Source: Neisseria sp. 83E34 (lineage in GTDB: Bacteria > Pseudomonadota > Gammaproteobacteria > Burkholderiales > Neisseriaceae). From it: a DNA stretch of 64,000 nt. Positions 35,962 through 45,039 of this stretch are shown here, piece after piece. Position 1 is the stretch's first letter. Every line of letters begins with the position of its first letter. Below the pieces are notes generated by a model, which worked only from the letters and a program-made list of their open reading frames with translations, searched no databases and was not told the origin of the DNA. Both the position numbers and the translations under genes were made by a program. Location: contig NZ_LGYH01000003.1 in the NCBI RefSeq assembly GCF_001308015.1, positions 174,857 to 238,856 on the forward strand. Reading direction: 5' to 3'.

Positions 35962-36134
35962 GATGGTGCTTCCGATTGGGTAAAGCGTCATTTAAACATA
36001 ATTTTTGCCGTGTATAGCTAAATAACTCAAAAATGGGCGTTTGAGCCTAACTTGTTGCACTTGCAACGAAGCCGGCAGTAATTTGCAGTTATAGTTATTC
36101 TCAATGGCTATTTCTTGCTTGCGGTTATATACTT

Positions 36135-36154
36135 ACGCCCTATATTAAGGGCGT
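36135..36154 (+). promoter_or_regulatory. Inverted repeat upstream of folE2
   Basis: ACGCCCT and AGGGCGT pair around ATATTA, 28 bp before the folE2 start. It could be an operator or a leader hairpin. Zinc control of folE2 is common in bacteria, but I do not see a convincing Zur box here. Confidence 0.35.
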
Positions 36155-36182
36155 GGCCCCACATCAAAAGGAAAAATAACGC

Positions 36183-36962
36183 ATGAACGCCATTATTGCA
36201 GACGTGCAAAGCAGCAAAGATTTACGCAATACGCCGATTAATCAGGTCGGCATCAAAGATTTACGCTTCCCTATCTTGCTCAACACAGCCGAAGGCGCGC
36301 AGCATACCATTGCGCGCCTCACGATGACAGTTTATTTGCCTGCCGATCAGAAAGGCACACATATGTCGCGCTTTGTGGCTTTGATGGAGCAGCAAACCAA
36401 AGCCTTGAGTTTCGAGCGCTTGAAAACGTTAACCGGGGAAATGGTGAAGTTGCTTGATTCGGATTCCGGCCGCATCAGCGTGTCGTTTCCGTTTTTCCGC
36501 AAAAAAACCGCACCGGTTTCCGGTATTCAATCGCTCTTGGATTATGACGTGACCCTAACGGGCGAAGTGAAAAACGGTCAATATTCCCATAGCCTGAAAG
36601 TGTTGGTGCCGGTGACCAGCTTGTGCCCATGCTCTAAAGAAATTTCAGAATATGGCGCGCACAATCAGCGTTCGCATGTGACCGTGTCGCTCGAGTGCGG
36701 CGGCGGAGAAGTGGGTATAGAAGAGGTAATCGACTGTGTGGAAGAGCAAGCTTCCTGCCAGCTTTACGGTTTGCTCAAGCGGCCGGATGAAAAATTTGTA
36801 ACCGAGCGCGCTTATGAAAACCCGAAATTTGTGGAAGATATGGTACGCGACGTGGCCGCGGCCTTACGCTCCGATAAGCGGATTACCGGCTTCACGGTGG
36901 AGAGTGAAAACTTTGAGTCGATTCACAACCATTCTGCCTATGCCTGCATTGTGTATCCTTAA
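36183..36962 (+). CDS. folE2: GTP cyclohydrolase IB
   Basis: A 259-residue FolE2 enzyme that opens GTP to dihydroneopterin triphosphate, the first step of folate synthesis, without depending on zinc. The active-site cysteine lies in [20 protein letters not shown] near residue 147, and IGVKDLRFP-like (GIKDLRFPI) and HMSRFV segments are conserved in the family. AAGGAAAA precedes the ATG. It stands alone between metB and dsbD. Confidence 0.95.
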   Translation: MNAIIADVQSSKDLRNTPINQVGIKDLRFPILLNTAEGAQHTIARLTMTVYLPADQKGTHMSRFVALMEQQTKALSFERLKTLTGEMVKLLDSDSGRISVSFPFFRKKTAPVSGIQSLLDYDVTLTGEVKNGQYSHSLKVLVPVTSLCPCSKEISEYGAHNQRSHVTVSLECGGGEVGIEEVIDCVEEQASCQLYGLLKRPDEKFVTERAYENPKFVEDMVRDVAAALRSDKRITGFTVESENFESIHNHSAYACIVYP

Positions 36963-36980
36963 GAGGTAAGTATTTTAAAG

Positions 36981-37012
36981 ATGCCTGTCTGAAAATGCTT
37001 TCAGACAGGCAT
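36981..37012 (+). terminator. Inverted DUS pair after folE2
   Basis: A facing pair begins 18 bp past the stop. Confidence 0.8.
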
Positions 37013-37214
37013 TAATACTATGCGAATTTGAAAAGCCGTTGCCACGACGTTTTAACGCCCGATTTCTTACAGTTTTAGCGGGTAATAAATTGAAATTTTC
37101 AGAAAAAATTTAACTGGATGATGGCATTTTGCTGTGCTAAACAGGATAATGCCGGTGTTTTAGTTAGTAAAGTGGTTTGATATGGTATTCAAACCAGAAG
37201 AAACAGGAAACAGA

Positions 37215-39002
37215 ATGAAAAAAATATTGGGTTTCTTAATTGCGTTTTTTGCTTTGGCACAAGCCGCTTATGCGGTGGATGCTTCCAAGCTGCTCCCTCC
37301 CGAACAGGCGTTTGTGCCGCAAGTGGAGGTGAGTGACAAAGGGGTGGATGTGCAGTTTGCCGTGGCCGACGGTTATTATTTATATCAGTCTAAAATTCAG
37401 GCCGAGGCCAGCGAGGCAAATTTGCTGGATCAGCCGCAGTTCAGCCCCGGTAAGGAAAAGGAAGACGAATTTTTCGGCAAGCAAACGGTGTATTATCAAG
37501 CCGCACAAGTGCTTTGGCCTTATAAGCAGAAAGGCGCGCAAAACTATACGCTCAAGCTTTCTTATCAGGGTTGTGCGGATGTGGGCGTGTGTTATCCGCC
37601 GGTCGAAAATACTTTTGAAATCAACGGTAACGGCTTTTACCAAGTCGAAGGCCTGCCTGCGGCAAACGGCAAAGACCGCTTTTTGCAGCCGTCTGATTCT
37701 GGCGCTGTTACTTCGCCGCCCGCAGGCAAAGGGGCAAGCCCTTTTAAAATTTCCCGCGAAACACTCGGCGCCAACTTGTTGGCGTTTTTTATCGCGGGTC
37801 TGGGCTTGAGTTTTACTGCGTGTATGTATCCTCTGTTGCCGATTGTTTCGGGTATTGTGGTGGGCGACAAGCAGGCGGGCAAAGGGCGCGCGTTTGCTTT
37901 GTCTATGATTTATGTGCAGGGCTTGGCACTCACTTACACTGTGGTCGGCGTGATTGCGGGCTTGACCGGCTCGCTGTTGACTGTTTGGCTGCAGCAGGCA
38001 TGGGTAGTGCTGGCTGCGGCCGGTGTGCTGGTGTTGCTCGCGCTTTCTATGTTTGGTTTGTTTAATATCCAGCTGCCGGCTGCGCTGCAAAGCTATTTTC
38101 AAAATCAAAGCAATAAGCTCTCTAACGGCAGATTGGCTTCCGTGTTCGGCATGGGGACGCTTTCTGCACTGATTGTCGGCCCTTGTGTGGCACCGCCGCT
38201 GGTTGGTGCGCTCGGTTATATCGGCCAAACGGGCGACGGTGTGCTTGGCGGGTTGGCACTTTATGCGCTGGCGCTGGGCACGGGCGCGCCGCTGATTGTG
38301 GTGGGTACGTTTGGCGGGCATGTGTTGCCGAGGGCAGGGGTGTGGATGAATGGAATCAAATACGCTTTCGGCATCATTCTTTTGGCCGCCGCTTTGTATA
38401 TCGCCAGCCCGTTTCTGCCTTATCCGGTGGTGATAACGCTATACAGTCTGCTGCTGGTGATACCGGCCGGTATGCTGCTGGCGCGAGTGATGTACACGCA
38501 AGGCGTGATGCGCAAAGTGTGTGCAATACTGGGCGGGGTGATGCTGGCGGGCGGTTTGTGGTTCGGCTTCCAAAGCTATCAAAACCAAACCACCGCGCTG
38601 CATGAGTTTCTGACCTTGCACCCACCCGTTGAAAACGGACGTGTGCATGGCGAAAAATTTACGGATATTGGAGAGCTGAAAACCGCCATGACAATGGCCT
38701 TGCAGGAAAAACCTAATGAACCGGTATTGCTGGATTTTTACGCAGATTGGTGTGTGAGCTGCAAAGAGATGGAAGCCAGAACATTAAACCAGCCCAAAGT
38801 GCACGAAGCAGTGGATATGACCCGTTTTTTTCAAGCAGATGTAACGGCCAACACGCCGGAGCATCAAGCCTTTCTGAAAGAATACGGTTTATACGGTCCG
38901 CCGGGTGTGTTTGTGCTTAAAGCCGACGGCAGCCGCAGCGAAGCGTTGCTCGGTTTTGTGAAGGCAGACGAATTTATAGAATGGGTAAACAGCAACCGCT
39001 AA
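37215..39002 (+). CDS. dsbD: Thiol:disulfide interchange protein DsbD
   Basis: A 595-residue inner-membrane reductant shuttle with the three DsbD domains: a periplasmic alpha domain with the Cys pair in YQGCADVGVCYPP, an eight-helix beta domain with TACMYPLLP and GPCVAPPLVG, and a C-terminal thioredoxin domain with DWCVSCK. Electrons pass from cytosolic thioredoxin through these pairs to periplasmic DsbC and cytochrome maturation. The ATG at 37215 starts a clean signal peptide (ending AYA) and follows AGGAAA; the frame's earlier start is rejected. Confidence 0.97.
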   Translation: MKKILGFLIAFFALAQAAYAVDASKLLPPEQAFVPQVEVSDKGVDVQFAVADGYYLYQSKIQAEASEANLLDQPQFSPGKEKEDEFFGKQTVYYQAAQVLWPYKQKGAQNYTLKLSYQGCADVGVCYPPVENTFEINGNGFYQVEGLPAANGKDRFLQPSDSGAVTSPPAGKGASPFKISRETLGANLLAFFIAGLGLSFTACMYPLLPIVSGIVVGDKQAGKGRAFALSMIYVQGLALTYTVVGVIAGLTGSLLTVWLQQAWVVLAAAGVLVLLALSMFGLFNIQLPAALQSYFQNQSNKLSNGRLASVFGMGTLSALIVGPCVAPPLVGALGYIGQTGDGVLGGLALYALALGTGAPLIVVGTFGGHVLPRAGVWMNGIKYAFGIILLAAALYIASPFLPYPVVITLYSLLLVIPAGMLLARVMYTQGVMRKVCAILGGVMLAGGLWFGFQSYQNQTTALHEFLTLHPPVENGRVHGEKFTDIGELKTAMTMALQEKPNEPVLLDFYADWCVSCKEMEARTLNQPKVHEAVDMTRFFQADVTANTPEHQAFLKEYGLYGPPGVFVLKADGSRSEALLGFVKADEFIEWVNSNR

Positions 39003-39008
39003 ATAAAA

Positions 39009-39040
39009 ATGCCTGTCTGAAAACTTTTTCAGACAGGCAT
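39009..39040. terminator. Inverted DUS pair between dsbD and the OmpA-domain gene
   Basis: A facing pair between two convergent genes. Confidence 0.8.
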
Positions 39041-39068
39041 TCTGTTAGCCGAGCAGCCGGCGTTTAAA

Positions 39069-39707
39069 TCACTCTAAAATCACTTCCACACGGCGCGCTT
39101 CAGCATCATTGCCTTGGCCGGCTTCCGTATTTTCAGGTTTCCGCAGCTCAATTTGGCTTTCAGGAACACCAAATCCCAGCAGGGCATTGCGAACGGCAAA
39201 AGCGCGCTGCTTTGATAACTGTTCGTTAATTGCGACGTTACCGGTGCTGTCGTTGTAGCCGGAGATAACCGCTTTTTTACCTTCTTTCACACCGGTCAAT
39301 ACATCTTTCAAAGCTTCCTCGGCATTCGGTGCCAAGTCTGCTTTACCGGTAGCAAAATAGAATTTCACCACACCGTTTTCAACCACTGCGTTTGCGCTGT
39401 CGGCTGCGGTGGCTGGAGCAGTTGCAGCAGGGGTTTCAGTCAAAACCTGTTCGGCCGGGCTGCTTGCAGATGCAGCCGCAGGCGCAGGAGTGTCCACAAC
39501 CACTTCACTGGCTGCAACTTCAGAAGCAGCTGCTACTTGAACGGTTTCAGAAGCCGCTTGGCCATATTTTGGAGAACCCTCGATTTTACCGCTCTCCCAG
39601 CCATAAACCGAATAAAAAAGCACAGACAACACAGCTAAAGCCGCCGCGCCACCTGCCACCCATAAACCGATACGTTGTTCTTTGTGATCATCATTATTGT
39701 CCGCCAT
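39069..39707 (-). CDS. OmpA-domain protein with N-terminal membrane anchor
   Basis: A 212-residue protein. One hydrophobic helix (LWVAGGAAALAVLSVLFYSV) near the start acts as an anchor, then comes an Ala/Glu/Val-rich linker of about 70 residues, and the last 105 residues are an OmpA-like peptidoglycan-binding domain (VKFYFATGKADLAPNAEEAL, ISGYNDSTGN, LSKQRAFAVRNALLGFGV, NDAEARRVEVIL). It probably tethers the inner membrane to the cell wall. The ATG at 39707 is 7 bases after AAGGAG, so the adjacent TTG is rejected. Confidence 0.88.
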   Translation of the reverse strand: MADNNDDHKEQRIGLWVAGGAAALAVLSVLFYSVYGWESGKIEGSPKYGQAASETVQVAAASEVAASEVVVDTPAPAAASASSPAEQVLTETPAATAPATAADSANAVVENGVVKFYFATGKADLAPNAEEALKDVLTGVKEGKKAVISGYNDSTGNVAINEQLSKQRAFAVRNALLGFGVPESQIELRKPENTEAGQGNDAEARRVEVILE

Positions 39708-39855
39708 CAATCAGCTCCTTTGTTATAGATTGGAAAAATACAAAATAGATAAATTTTGCCGCATTATACCGAAAAACTGCCTCCGCGCTAGCCTGAAACC
39801 GGCCGAACGGCTAAAATGCAGCCTTTACTATTCATCATTTGCGTGAAATTCCGAA

Positions 39856-40761
39856 ATGCTTACCTTCCAACAAATCATCTTCAAATTACAAAATTTTTGG
39901 GCCGAGCGCGGCTGCACCATCATCCAACCTTTCGATATGGAAGTCGGCGCCGGCACCAGCCACCCCGCTACATGCTTACGTGCCCTCGGCCCCGAGCCGT
40001 GGTATGCCGCTTATGTGCAACCCAGCCGCCGCCCCAAAGACGGCCGCTACGGCGACAACCCCAACCGCCTGCAACACTATTACCAATTTCAGGTGGCCTT
40101 AAAACCCGCTCCGGCCGACATTCAAGAGCAGTACCTTGATTCACTGCGCGAATTGGGCATCGACCCTAAAGTACACGACATCCGCTTTGTGGAAGACGAC
40201 TGGGAAAACCCCACCCTCGGCGCATGGGGCTTGGGCTGGGAAGTGTGGCTCAACGGCATGGAAGTGACCCAATTCACCTATTTCCAACAAGTCGGCGGCA
40301 TCGACTGCACACCCGTTTTGGGCGAAATCACTTACGGCATCGAGCGTTTGGCCATGTATCTGCAAGGCGTGGAAAATGTATACGACCTCGTGTGGTCGAA
40401 AACACCCGACGGCCAAACCATCACTTACGGCGACGTATACCATCAAAATGAAGTGGAACAATCTACTTACAATTTCGAATATTCCGATGCCGAATGGCTG
40501 CTGAAACAGTTTAACGACTACGAAGCCCAAGCTAAACGCCTGCTTGAAGTGGAAGACACCTCTCTGGCTCTGCCCGCGTATGAACTGGTGCTCAAAGCCG
40601 GCCATACTTTCAACCTGCTGGACGCGCGCGGCGCCATTTCCGTAACCGAACGCGCCACCTACATCGGCCGTATCCGCACATTGAGCCGGATTGTGGCGCA
40701 GAAGTTTGTGGAGAGTCGCGAGAAATTGAGTTTTCCGTTGATTAAGAATAAAACAGCTTAA
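39856..40761 (+). CDS. glyQ: Glycyl-tRNA synthetase alpha subunit
   Basis: The 301-residue catalytic subunit charges tRNA-Gly in the cytosol, working as an alpha2beta2 enzyme with Gly[21 protein letters not shown] and [19 protein letters not shown] are the invariant opening of GlyQ. In most bacteria glyS follows directly; here a 441-bp foreign-looking gene intervenes. Confidence 0.97.
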   Translation: MLTFQQIIFKLQNFWAERGCTIIQPFDMEVGAGTSHPATCLRALGPEPWYAAYVQPSRRPKDGRYGDNPNRLQHYYQFQVALKPAPADIQEQYLDSLRELGIDPKVHDIRFVEDDWENPTLGAWGLGWEVWLNGMEVTQFTYFQQVGGIDCTPVLGEITYGIERLAMYLQGVENVYDLVWSKTPDGQTITYGDVYHQNEVEQSTYNFEYSDAEWLLKQFNDYEAQAKRLLEVEDTSLALPAYELVLKAGHTFNLLDARGAISVTERATYIGRIRTLSRIVAQKFVESREKLSFPLIKNKTA

Positions 40762-40776
40762 AACAGGTATAAGACT

Positions 40777-41217
40777 ATGGATAAATTCCTCTTTGATTTG
40801 AAACCAAATGCAATTATTAAACGTTCAGAATTACACGACAAATTTGGTGGAAGTCGTCAAAGTGGCATTTCTCCATCTTCAAAGTCTAATAACGTTTTTA
40901 TTTTTACTAATCCTGAGCATGGTGAAGAGCATGGCTACTATGATAGCTGGCGTGAAGATGGCCGTGTACTTCATTACTCAGGCGAAGGTCAAAATGGCAA
41001 TCAAGAAATGAAACGTGGCAATAAAGCCATTTTGCAACATAAAAATGATAACCGTGCTTTACGCGTTTTTCAGAACACCGAAAAAGCTGGCTATGTTCGT
41101 TATGTTGGAGAATTCCAAATTGATGAAAAAGCCCCTTATTCTGTGAAACAAGAGCACAGTACCAATAATGGCCCCCAAAGAAACGTATTTATATTTCATT
41201 TAAATCAACTGAAATAA
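40777..41217 (+). CDS. Orphan SRA-like (ScoMcrA-type) domain protein between glyQ and glyS
   Basis: A 146-residue protein. The centre, SRQSGISPSSKSNNVFIF, then HGYYDSWREDGRVLHYSGEG and KRGNKAILQHKNDNRALRVF, resembles the SRA-like domain found at the N-terminus of HNH restriction endonucleases such as ScoMcrA, which read modified DNA. No HNH domain follows: the protein ends after VFIFHLNQLK. It is AT-richer than glyQ and glyS, 15 bp after glyQ, and looks like an insertion that keeps the operon readable. The domain call is from memory of the family; function unknown. Confidence 0.6.
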   Translation: MDKFLFDLKPNAIIKRSELHDKFGGSRQSGISPSSKSNNVFIFTNPEHGEEHGYYDSWREDGRVLHYSGEGQNGNQEMKRGNKAILQHKNDNRALRVFQNTEKAGYVRYVGEFQIDEKAPYSVKQEHSTNNGPQRNVFIFHLNQLK

Positions 41218-41262
41218 TTTCAGATAGCCTGAAACAAAAAATTGAACCTGAAAGTATTCCAA

Positions 41263-43323
41263 ATGACCCAAACCTTATTAATCGAACTCCTCACCGAAGA
41301 GCTCCCTCCGAAAGCCCTCAACAACTTGGGCAACAGCCTTGCCGCTTCCATCGTCGAAGGCTTGGAAAAAGAACAATTCATCGAGGGCGCGCCCGAATAC
41401 ACCGCCTACGCCTCTCCCCGCCGCTTGGCCGTGCAAGTGAAAAACGTGAAAGCTGCGCAGGCCGACCGCTTGGTGGTGAAAAAAGGTCCAAGCGTCGCGG
41501 CCGGCATGAAAGACGGCGTGCCGACCAAAGCGTTGGAAGGCTTCGCCCGCTCTTGCGGCACCGATATTGCCAGTCTGAAAATCGACAACGACGGCAAACA
41601 AGATGTGTATGCTTACGAATTTACCCAACAAGGCCAGCCTTTGGCGGCCTTGATCAGCGACATTCTGGCACAGGCCGTGAAAAAGCTGCCGATTCCGAAA
41701 GTGATGCGCTGGGGCAGCAGCACGCATACCTTTGTGCGTCCAGTGCACGGTTTGGTGGTGATGCACGGTGCAGATACCGTGCCGGCTTCGGTGTTGGGTT
41801 TGGACAGCCGTAATAAAACCCTCGGCCATCGCTTTTTAAGCAGCGGCGACATCGTGTTTGCTAATGCCGACAGCTATGCTGAAAAAATGCGCAGCGAAGG
41901 CAAAGTGATTCCTTCGTTTGCCGAACGCAAAGCCGCTATTCAGACGGCCTTAAACGAACAGGCAGGCCGTCTGAATGCCACTGTAGCCGCCGATGAAGCC
42001 CTGCTCGACGAAGTGACCGCGCTAGTGGAGTGGCCGGTGGTATTGGAAGCACAGTTTGAAGAACACTTCCTCGCCGTGCCGCAAGAATGCCTGATTCTCA
42101 CCATGCAGCAAAACCAAAAATACTTCCCGCTACTCGACCAAAACGGCAAGCTGATGAACCGCTTCCTGCTGGTTTCCAACCTGCAAGCTGAAGACCCGAG
42201 CCATATCATCCACGGCAACGAACGCGTATTGCGCGCCCGCTTGGCCGACGCCGAATTCTTCTACAAGCAAGACCAAAAAGCCACGCTGGAAAGCCGTTTG
42301 CCTAAATTGGAAAACGTGGTCTATCACAACAAACTGGGCAGCCAAGCCGAGCGCATCAACCGCCTGATGAGCATCAGCGGACACATCGCTAAAGCCTTGG
42401 GAGCAGACGTTGCCGTTACCGAACGCGCCGCCCGTTTGGCCAAAGCCGACCTCGTTACCGAAATGGTAGGCGAATTCCCCGAATTGCAAGGCACCATGGG
42501 CAAATACTATGCCCGTTTGGACGGCGAAAGCGAAGAAATCGCCCAAGCCATCGAAGCGCATTACCAACCGCGTTTTGCCGGCGACGACCTGCCGCAAAGC
42601 AAAACCGCCGCTGCTGTGGCACTGGCCGATAAACTGGAAACCCTCGTCGGTATTTGGGGCATCGGCCTGATTCCCACCGGCGACAAAGACCCCTACGCCC
42701 TGCGCCGCTCCGCACTTGGCGTGTTGCGCATGTTGATGCAGCACGATTTGGACATCAACGATCTGCTTCAGACGGCCTACAACAGCTTCCCACAAGGCAA
42801 GCTCGCCGACAACACCGTTGCCGAAGTAGCCGACTTCATGCAGGCGCGCTTGGCTGTATTGCTGCAAAACGACCATCCGCAAGACATCGTAGCCGCCGTA
42901 TTGGCCAAACAGCCCAGCCGCCTCAACGATCTCTCTGCCAAACTGCAAGCCGTGGCCGCGTTCAAACAACTGCCCGAAGCCGCCGCCCTTGCCGCCGCCA
43001 ACAAACGGGTGCAAAACCTGCTCAAAAAGGCCGATGCCGAATTGGGCGAAGTGAACGAAAGCCTATTGCAGCAAGACGAAGAAAAATCCCTGTTTAGCGC
43101 CGCACAAGCCTTGCAGCCGAAAATCGAAGCCGCCTTGGCTGCGCAAGATTTTCAGACAGGCCTGTCTGAATTAGCCAGCGTTAAACCGCAAGTGGACGCC
43201 TTCTTCGACCATGTGATGGTGATGGCCGACGATGCCGCCATAAAACAAAACCGCTTGAATCTCTTGAAACAGCTTGCGGATTTGATGAACGCGGTGGCGG
43301 ATATTGCCCAGTTGGGTGAGTAA
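41263..43323 (+). CDS. glyS: Glycyl-tRNA synthetase beta subunit
   Basis: A 686-residue beta subunit, containing the tRNA-binding parts of glycyl-tRNA synthetase. TLLIELLTEELPPKAL opens the protein and VPQECLILTMQQNQKYFPLLD with GDKDPYALRRSALGVLRML are typical. The frame extends upstream to a TTG, but the ATG at 41263 gives the family N-terminus. Three canonical-type DUS (41939, 41964, 42767) and an overlapping TG-wad pair (43151-43170) lie in the coding region. Confidence 0.97.
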   Translation: MTQTLLIELLTEELPPKALNNLGNSLAASIVEGLEKEQFIEGAPEYTAYASPRRLAVQVKNVKAAQADRLVVKKGPSVAAGMKDGVPTKALEGFARSCGTDIASLKIDNDGKQDVYAYEFTQQGQPLAALISDILAQAVKKLPIPKVMRWGSSTHTFVRPVHGLVVMHGADTVPASVLGLDSRNKTLGHRFLSSGDIVFANADSYAEKMRSEGKVIPSFAERKAAIQTALNEQAGRLNATVAADEALLDEVTALVEWPVVLEAQFEEHFLAVPQECLILTMQQNQKYFPLLDQNGKLMNRFLLVSNLQAEDPSHIIHGNERVLRARLADAEFFYKQDQKATLESRLPKLENVVYHNKLGSQAERINRLMSISGHIAKALGADVAVTERAARLAKADLVTEMVGEFPELQGTMGKYYARLDGESEEIAQAIEAHYQPRFAGDDLPQSKTAAAVALADKLETLVGIWGIGLIPTGDKDPYALRRSALGVLRMLMQHDLDINDLLQTAYNSFPQGKLADNTVAEVADFMQARLAVLLQNDHPQDIVAAVLAKQPSRLNDLSAKLQAVAAFKQLPEAAALAAANKRVQNLLKKADAELGEVNESLLQQDEEKSLFSAAQALQPKIEAALAAQDFQTGLSELASVKPQVDAFFDHVMVMADDAAIKQNRLNLLKQLADLMNAVADIAQLGE

Positions 43324-43361
43324 GCCAAGCGTTTTGATTTGACGTATTTGATTTGAATAGG

Positions 43362-43394
43362 ATGCCTGTCTGAAAAATGGTTTCAGACAGGCAT
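43362..43394 (+). terminator. Inverted DUS pair after glyS
   Basis: A facing pair with short loop. Confidence 0.8.
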
Positions 43395-43501
43395 TTCTAT
43401 TCTTACCCAGTGACATATGTGGTTTTTTTTAGTTGGCGACTATCGCTTGGCATCGTGGAACGGTCAGGTTCTTTTGCTATATAATGAGCAGCTTATCAAT
43501 A

Positions 43502-43514
43502 ATGCCTGTCTGAA
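43502..43514 (+). promoter_or_regulatory. DUS directly abutting a start codon
   Basis: ATGCCTGTCTGAA ends at the base before the ATG at 43515. There is no room for a Shine-Dalgarno other than the uptake sequence itself. Confidence 0.6.
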
Positions 43515-43952
43515 ATGACTTACGATCATATTGCTTTTCATTACACCAACGATTTTCCCGACGACCTTGCCCAAGAAAATGCCGTGCACCACATCGGTTT
43601 TTATTTTGCATGGGCTGTTTCGCAAGGCTTGCACAACCCTGAGTGGGCGCAAGCTACGCCGGATTTTGCCAAATTGCAAAAAGGCGAATTGTCAGGCCCG
43701 GAGTTTGTCGTAGCCCATATGGGCGGGGAGCTTTCCGAAAACGATTTCAACGAATTGGGTAACCGGTTTACCCGTTTTTATTATGAAGACGAAGAAGAAG
43801 GTTACGGGCTGTTTATTGAAGATTATTTCAATGCACTCGGGCTGGAAAGCGAGGATGATTTTTACAGAACCGAGGATACGCCGGAAAATCAGGCCAAGCT
43901 CAGCCGCGTTTTTCAGATAGGCTTCGATACTTGGCTATCACGATTGAAATGA
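43515..43952 (+). CDS. DUF7832-like small acidic protein
   Basis: A 145-residue acidic protein. MTYDHIAFHYTNDFPDDLAQ followed by AVHHIGFYFAWAVSQGL resembles the YDDxxWHY-GGDFPxDLP-HIGMFLAWAL pattern I recall for DUF7832, a group often found near polymorphic toxins; no toxin is next to it here. It ends 10 bp before the GT4 glycosyltransferase gene, so it may lead the surface-glycan operon. Function unknown. Confidence 0.6.
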   Translation: MTYDHIAFHYTNDFPDDLAQENAVHHIGFYFAWAVSQGLHNPEWAQATPDFAKLQKGELSGPEFVVAHMGGELSENDFNELGNRFTRFYYEDEEEGYGLFIEDYFNALGLESEDDFYRTEDTPENQAKLSRVFQIGFDTWLSRLK

Positions 43953-43962
43953 AGGCAGATTT

Positions 43963-45009
43963 ATGAATAAAAACATTGCCATCAGCATTAATCGTTTCAG
44001 CCGCGGCGGAGGTATGGAAAGCTACACCTTTGATCTGGTCAACCAAATCACCGGAGACGGCCACCCCGTCAAGATTTATGCAGCACGTTTTGATACCGAA
44101 TTGGCAGAATATGCCAAAGTCGAAGCATGTTTAATCAATCAAAGCCGCGTACCTAAAAAGCTGCGCCCGTTTTTCTTTTCCCACCAGCTGCAAAAACAGC
44201 GGGCAAATAATGAATATTTGATTGCATGCAACCCTTCTGATAATGCGGATTTATTTGTGTGTGGCGGGACACATTTGGGGTATTTGAAAGGAATGCAGCA
44301 AAGAACCAATCTGCTGGATAAACTCATTATCCGCCGCAACCGCACAAACTATGAAACAGCCAAAAATATCATGGCTCATTCGGCCTTGATGAAACAGGAA
44401 ATTACCCAGTTGTATGGTATTGATGGCCGGAAAGTTCATGTTGTTTATCCACCTGTTGATACAAAGCGCTTTCATAATGATCACAGCCAAAATGAAGCAG
44501 TGCGCCAACGTTATGGCTTCAGACCAGAAGAAACCGTGTTTCTCTTTCCTTCTACCGGCCATAAACGCAAAGGGTTGGATATGCTGGCAGAATTTTTTGA
44601 GCATACGGATTTGCCGGTTAAATTGGCAGTGGCAGGTTCCCCTTTGCCCAAACCAATGAATAATGTGGCCGAGTTGGGCTTCTGCAAAAATATGCCGGAG
44701 CTTTACCGTGCAGCGGATTACACCATAATGGCGTCTCTTTACGAACCATTCGGTTTGGTGGGCGTTGAATCAGTGTTGAGCGGTACTAAAGTTGTTTTAT
44801 CTGATAATATGGCTTGCACCGAAGTAATGAAACCTGAAGCAGGTTTCTTCTTCTCGCGCAACGATCCGCAAACGTTGGCTGATGCGGTTGAACAAGCTGT
44901 GATGCTGAAGCAGCAAGGCGAGCATAAAATAGCCAATCCGCTTGAGGTTTTAAGCTATAACCCCGAATTGAGCCATCACGTTAAAGCTTTATACCAATTC
45001 TTAGATTAA
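43963..45009 (+). CDS. Glycosyltransferase family 4
   Basis: A 348-residue GT-B enzyme. INRFSRGGGMESYTFDLVNQI is the acceptor-side glycine loop, and EPFGLVGVESVLSGTKVV contains the E-x7-E nucleotide-sugar motif of GT4. It probably adds a hexose or GlcNAc to the lipooligosaccharide core, given its place before GT25 and lic genes; RfaK-like N-acetylglucosaminyltransferase is one possibility. It lies 10 bp after the small acidic gene and 30 bp before the GT25 gene. Confidence 0.85.
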   Translation: MNKNIAISINRFSRGGGMESYTFDLVNQITGDGHPVKIYAARFDTELAEYAKVEACLINQSRVPKKLRPFFFSHQLQKQRANNEYLIACNPSDNADLFVCGGTHLGYLKGMQQRTNLLDKLIIRRNRTNYETAKNIMAHSALMKQEITQLYGIDGRKVHVVYPPVDTKRFHNDHSQNEAVRQRYGFRPEETVFLFPSTGHKRKGLDMLAEFFEHTDLPVKLAVAGSPLPKPMNNVAELGFCKNMPELYRAADYTIMASLYEPFGLVGVESVLSGTKVVLSDNMACTEVMKPEAGFFFSRNDPQTLADAVEQAVMLKQQGEHKIANPLEVLSYNPELSHHVKALYQFLD

Positions 45010-45039
45010 TATTCAGCCGCTTCCTTTTGAAAGGCCGCC

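Noticed and set aside
34930..36021. 363-codon open frame opposite metB
   Set aside because: Shadow of metB; no start signal or recognisable fold.
36090..36130. Fur/Zur box upstream of folE2
   Set aside because: GTTATAGTTATTCTCA has direct rather than inverted symmetry and does not match a known box well.
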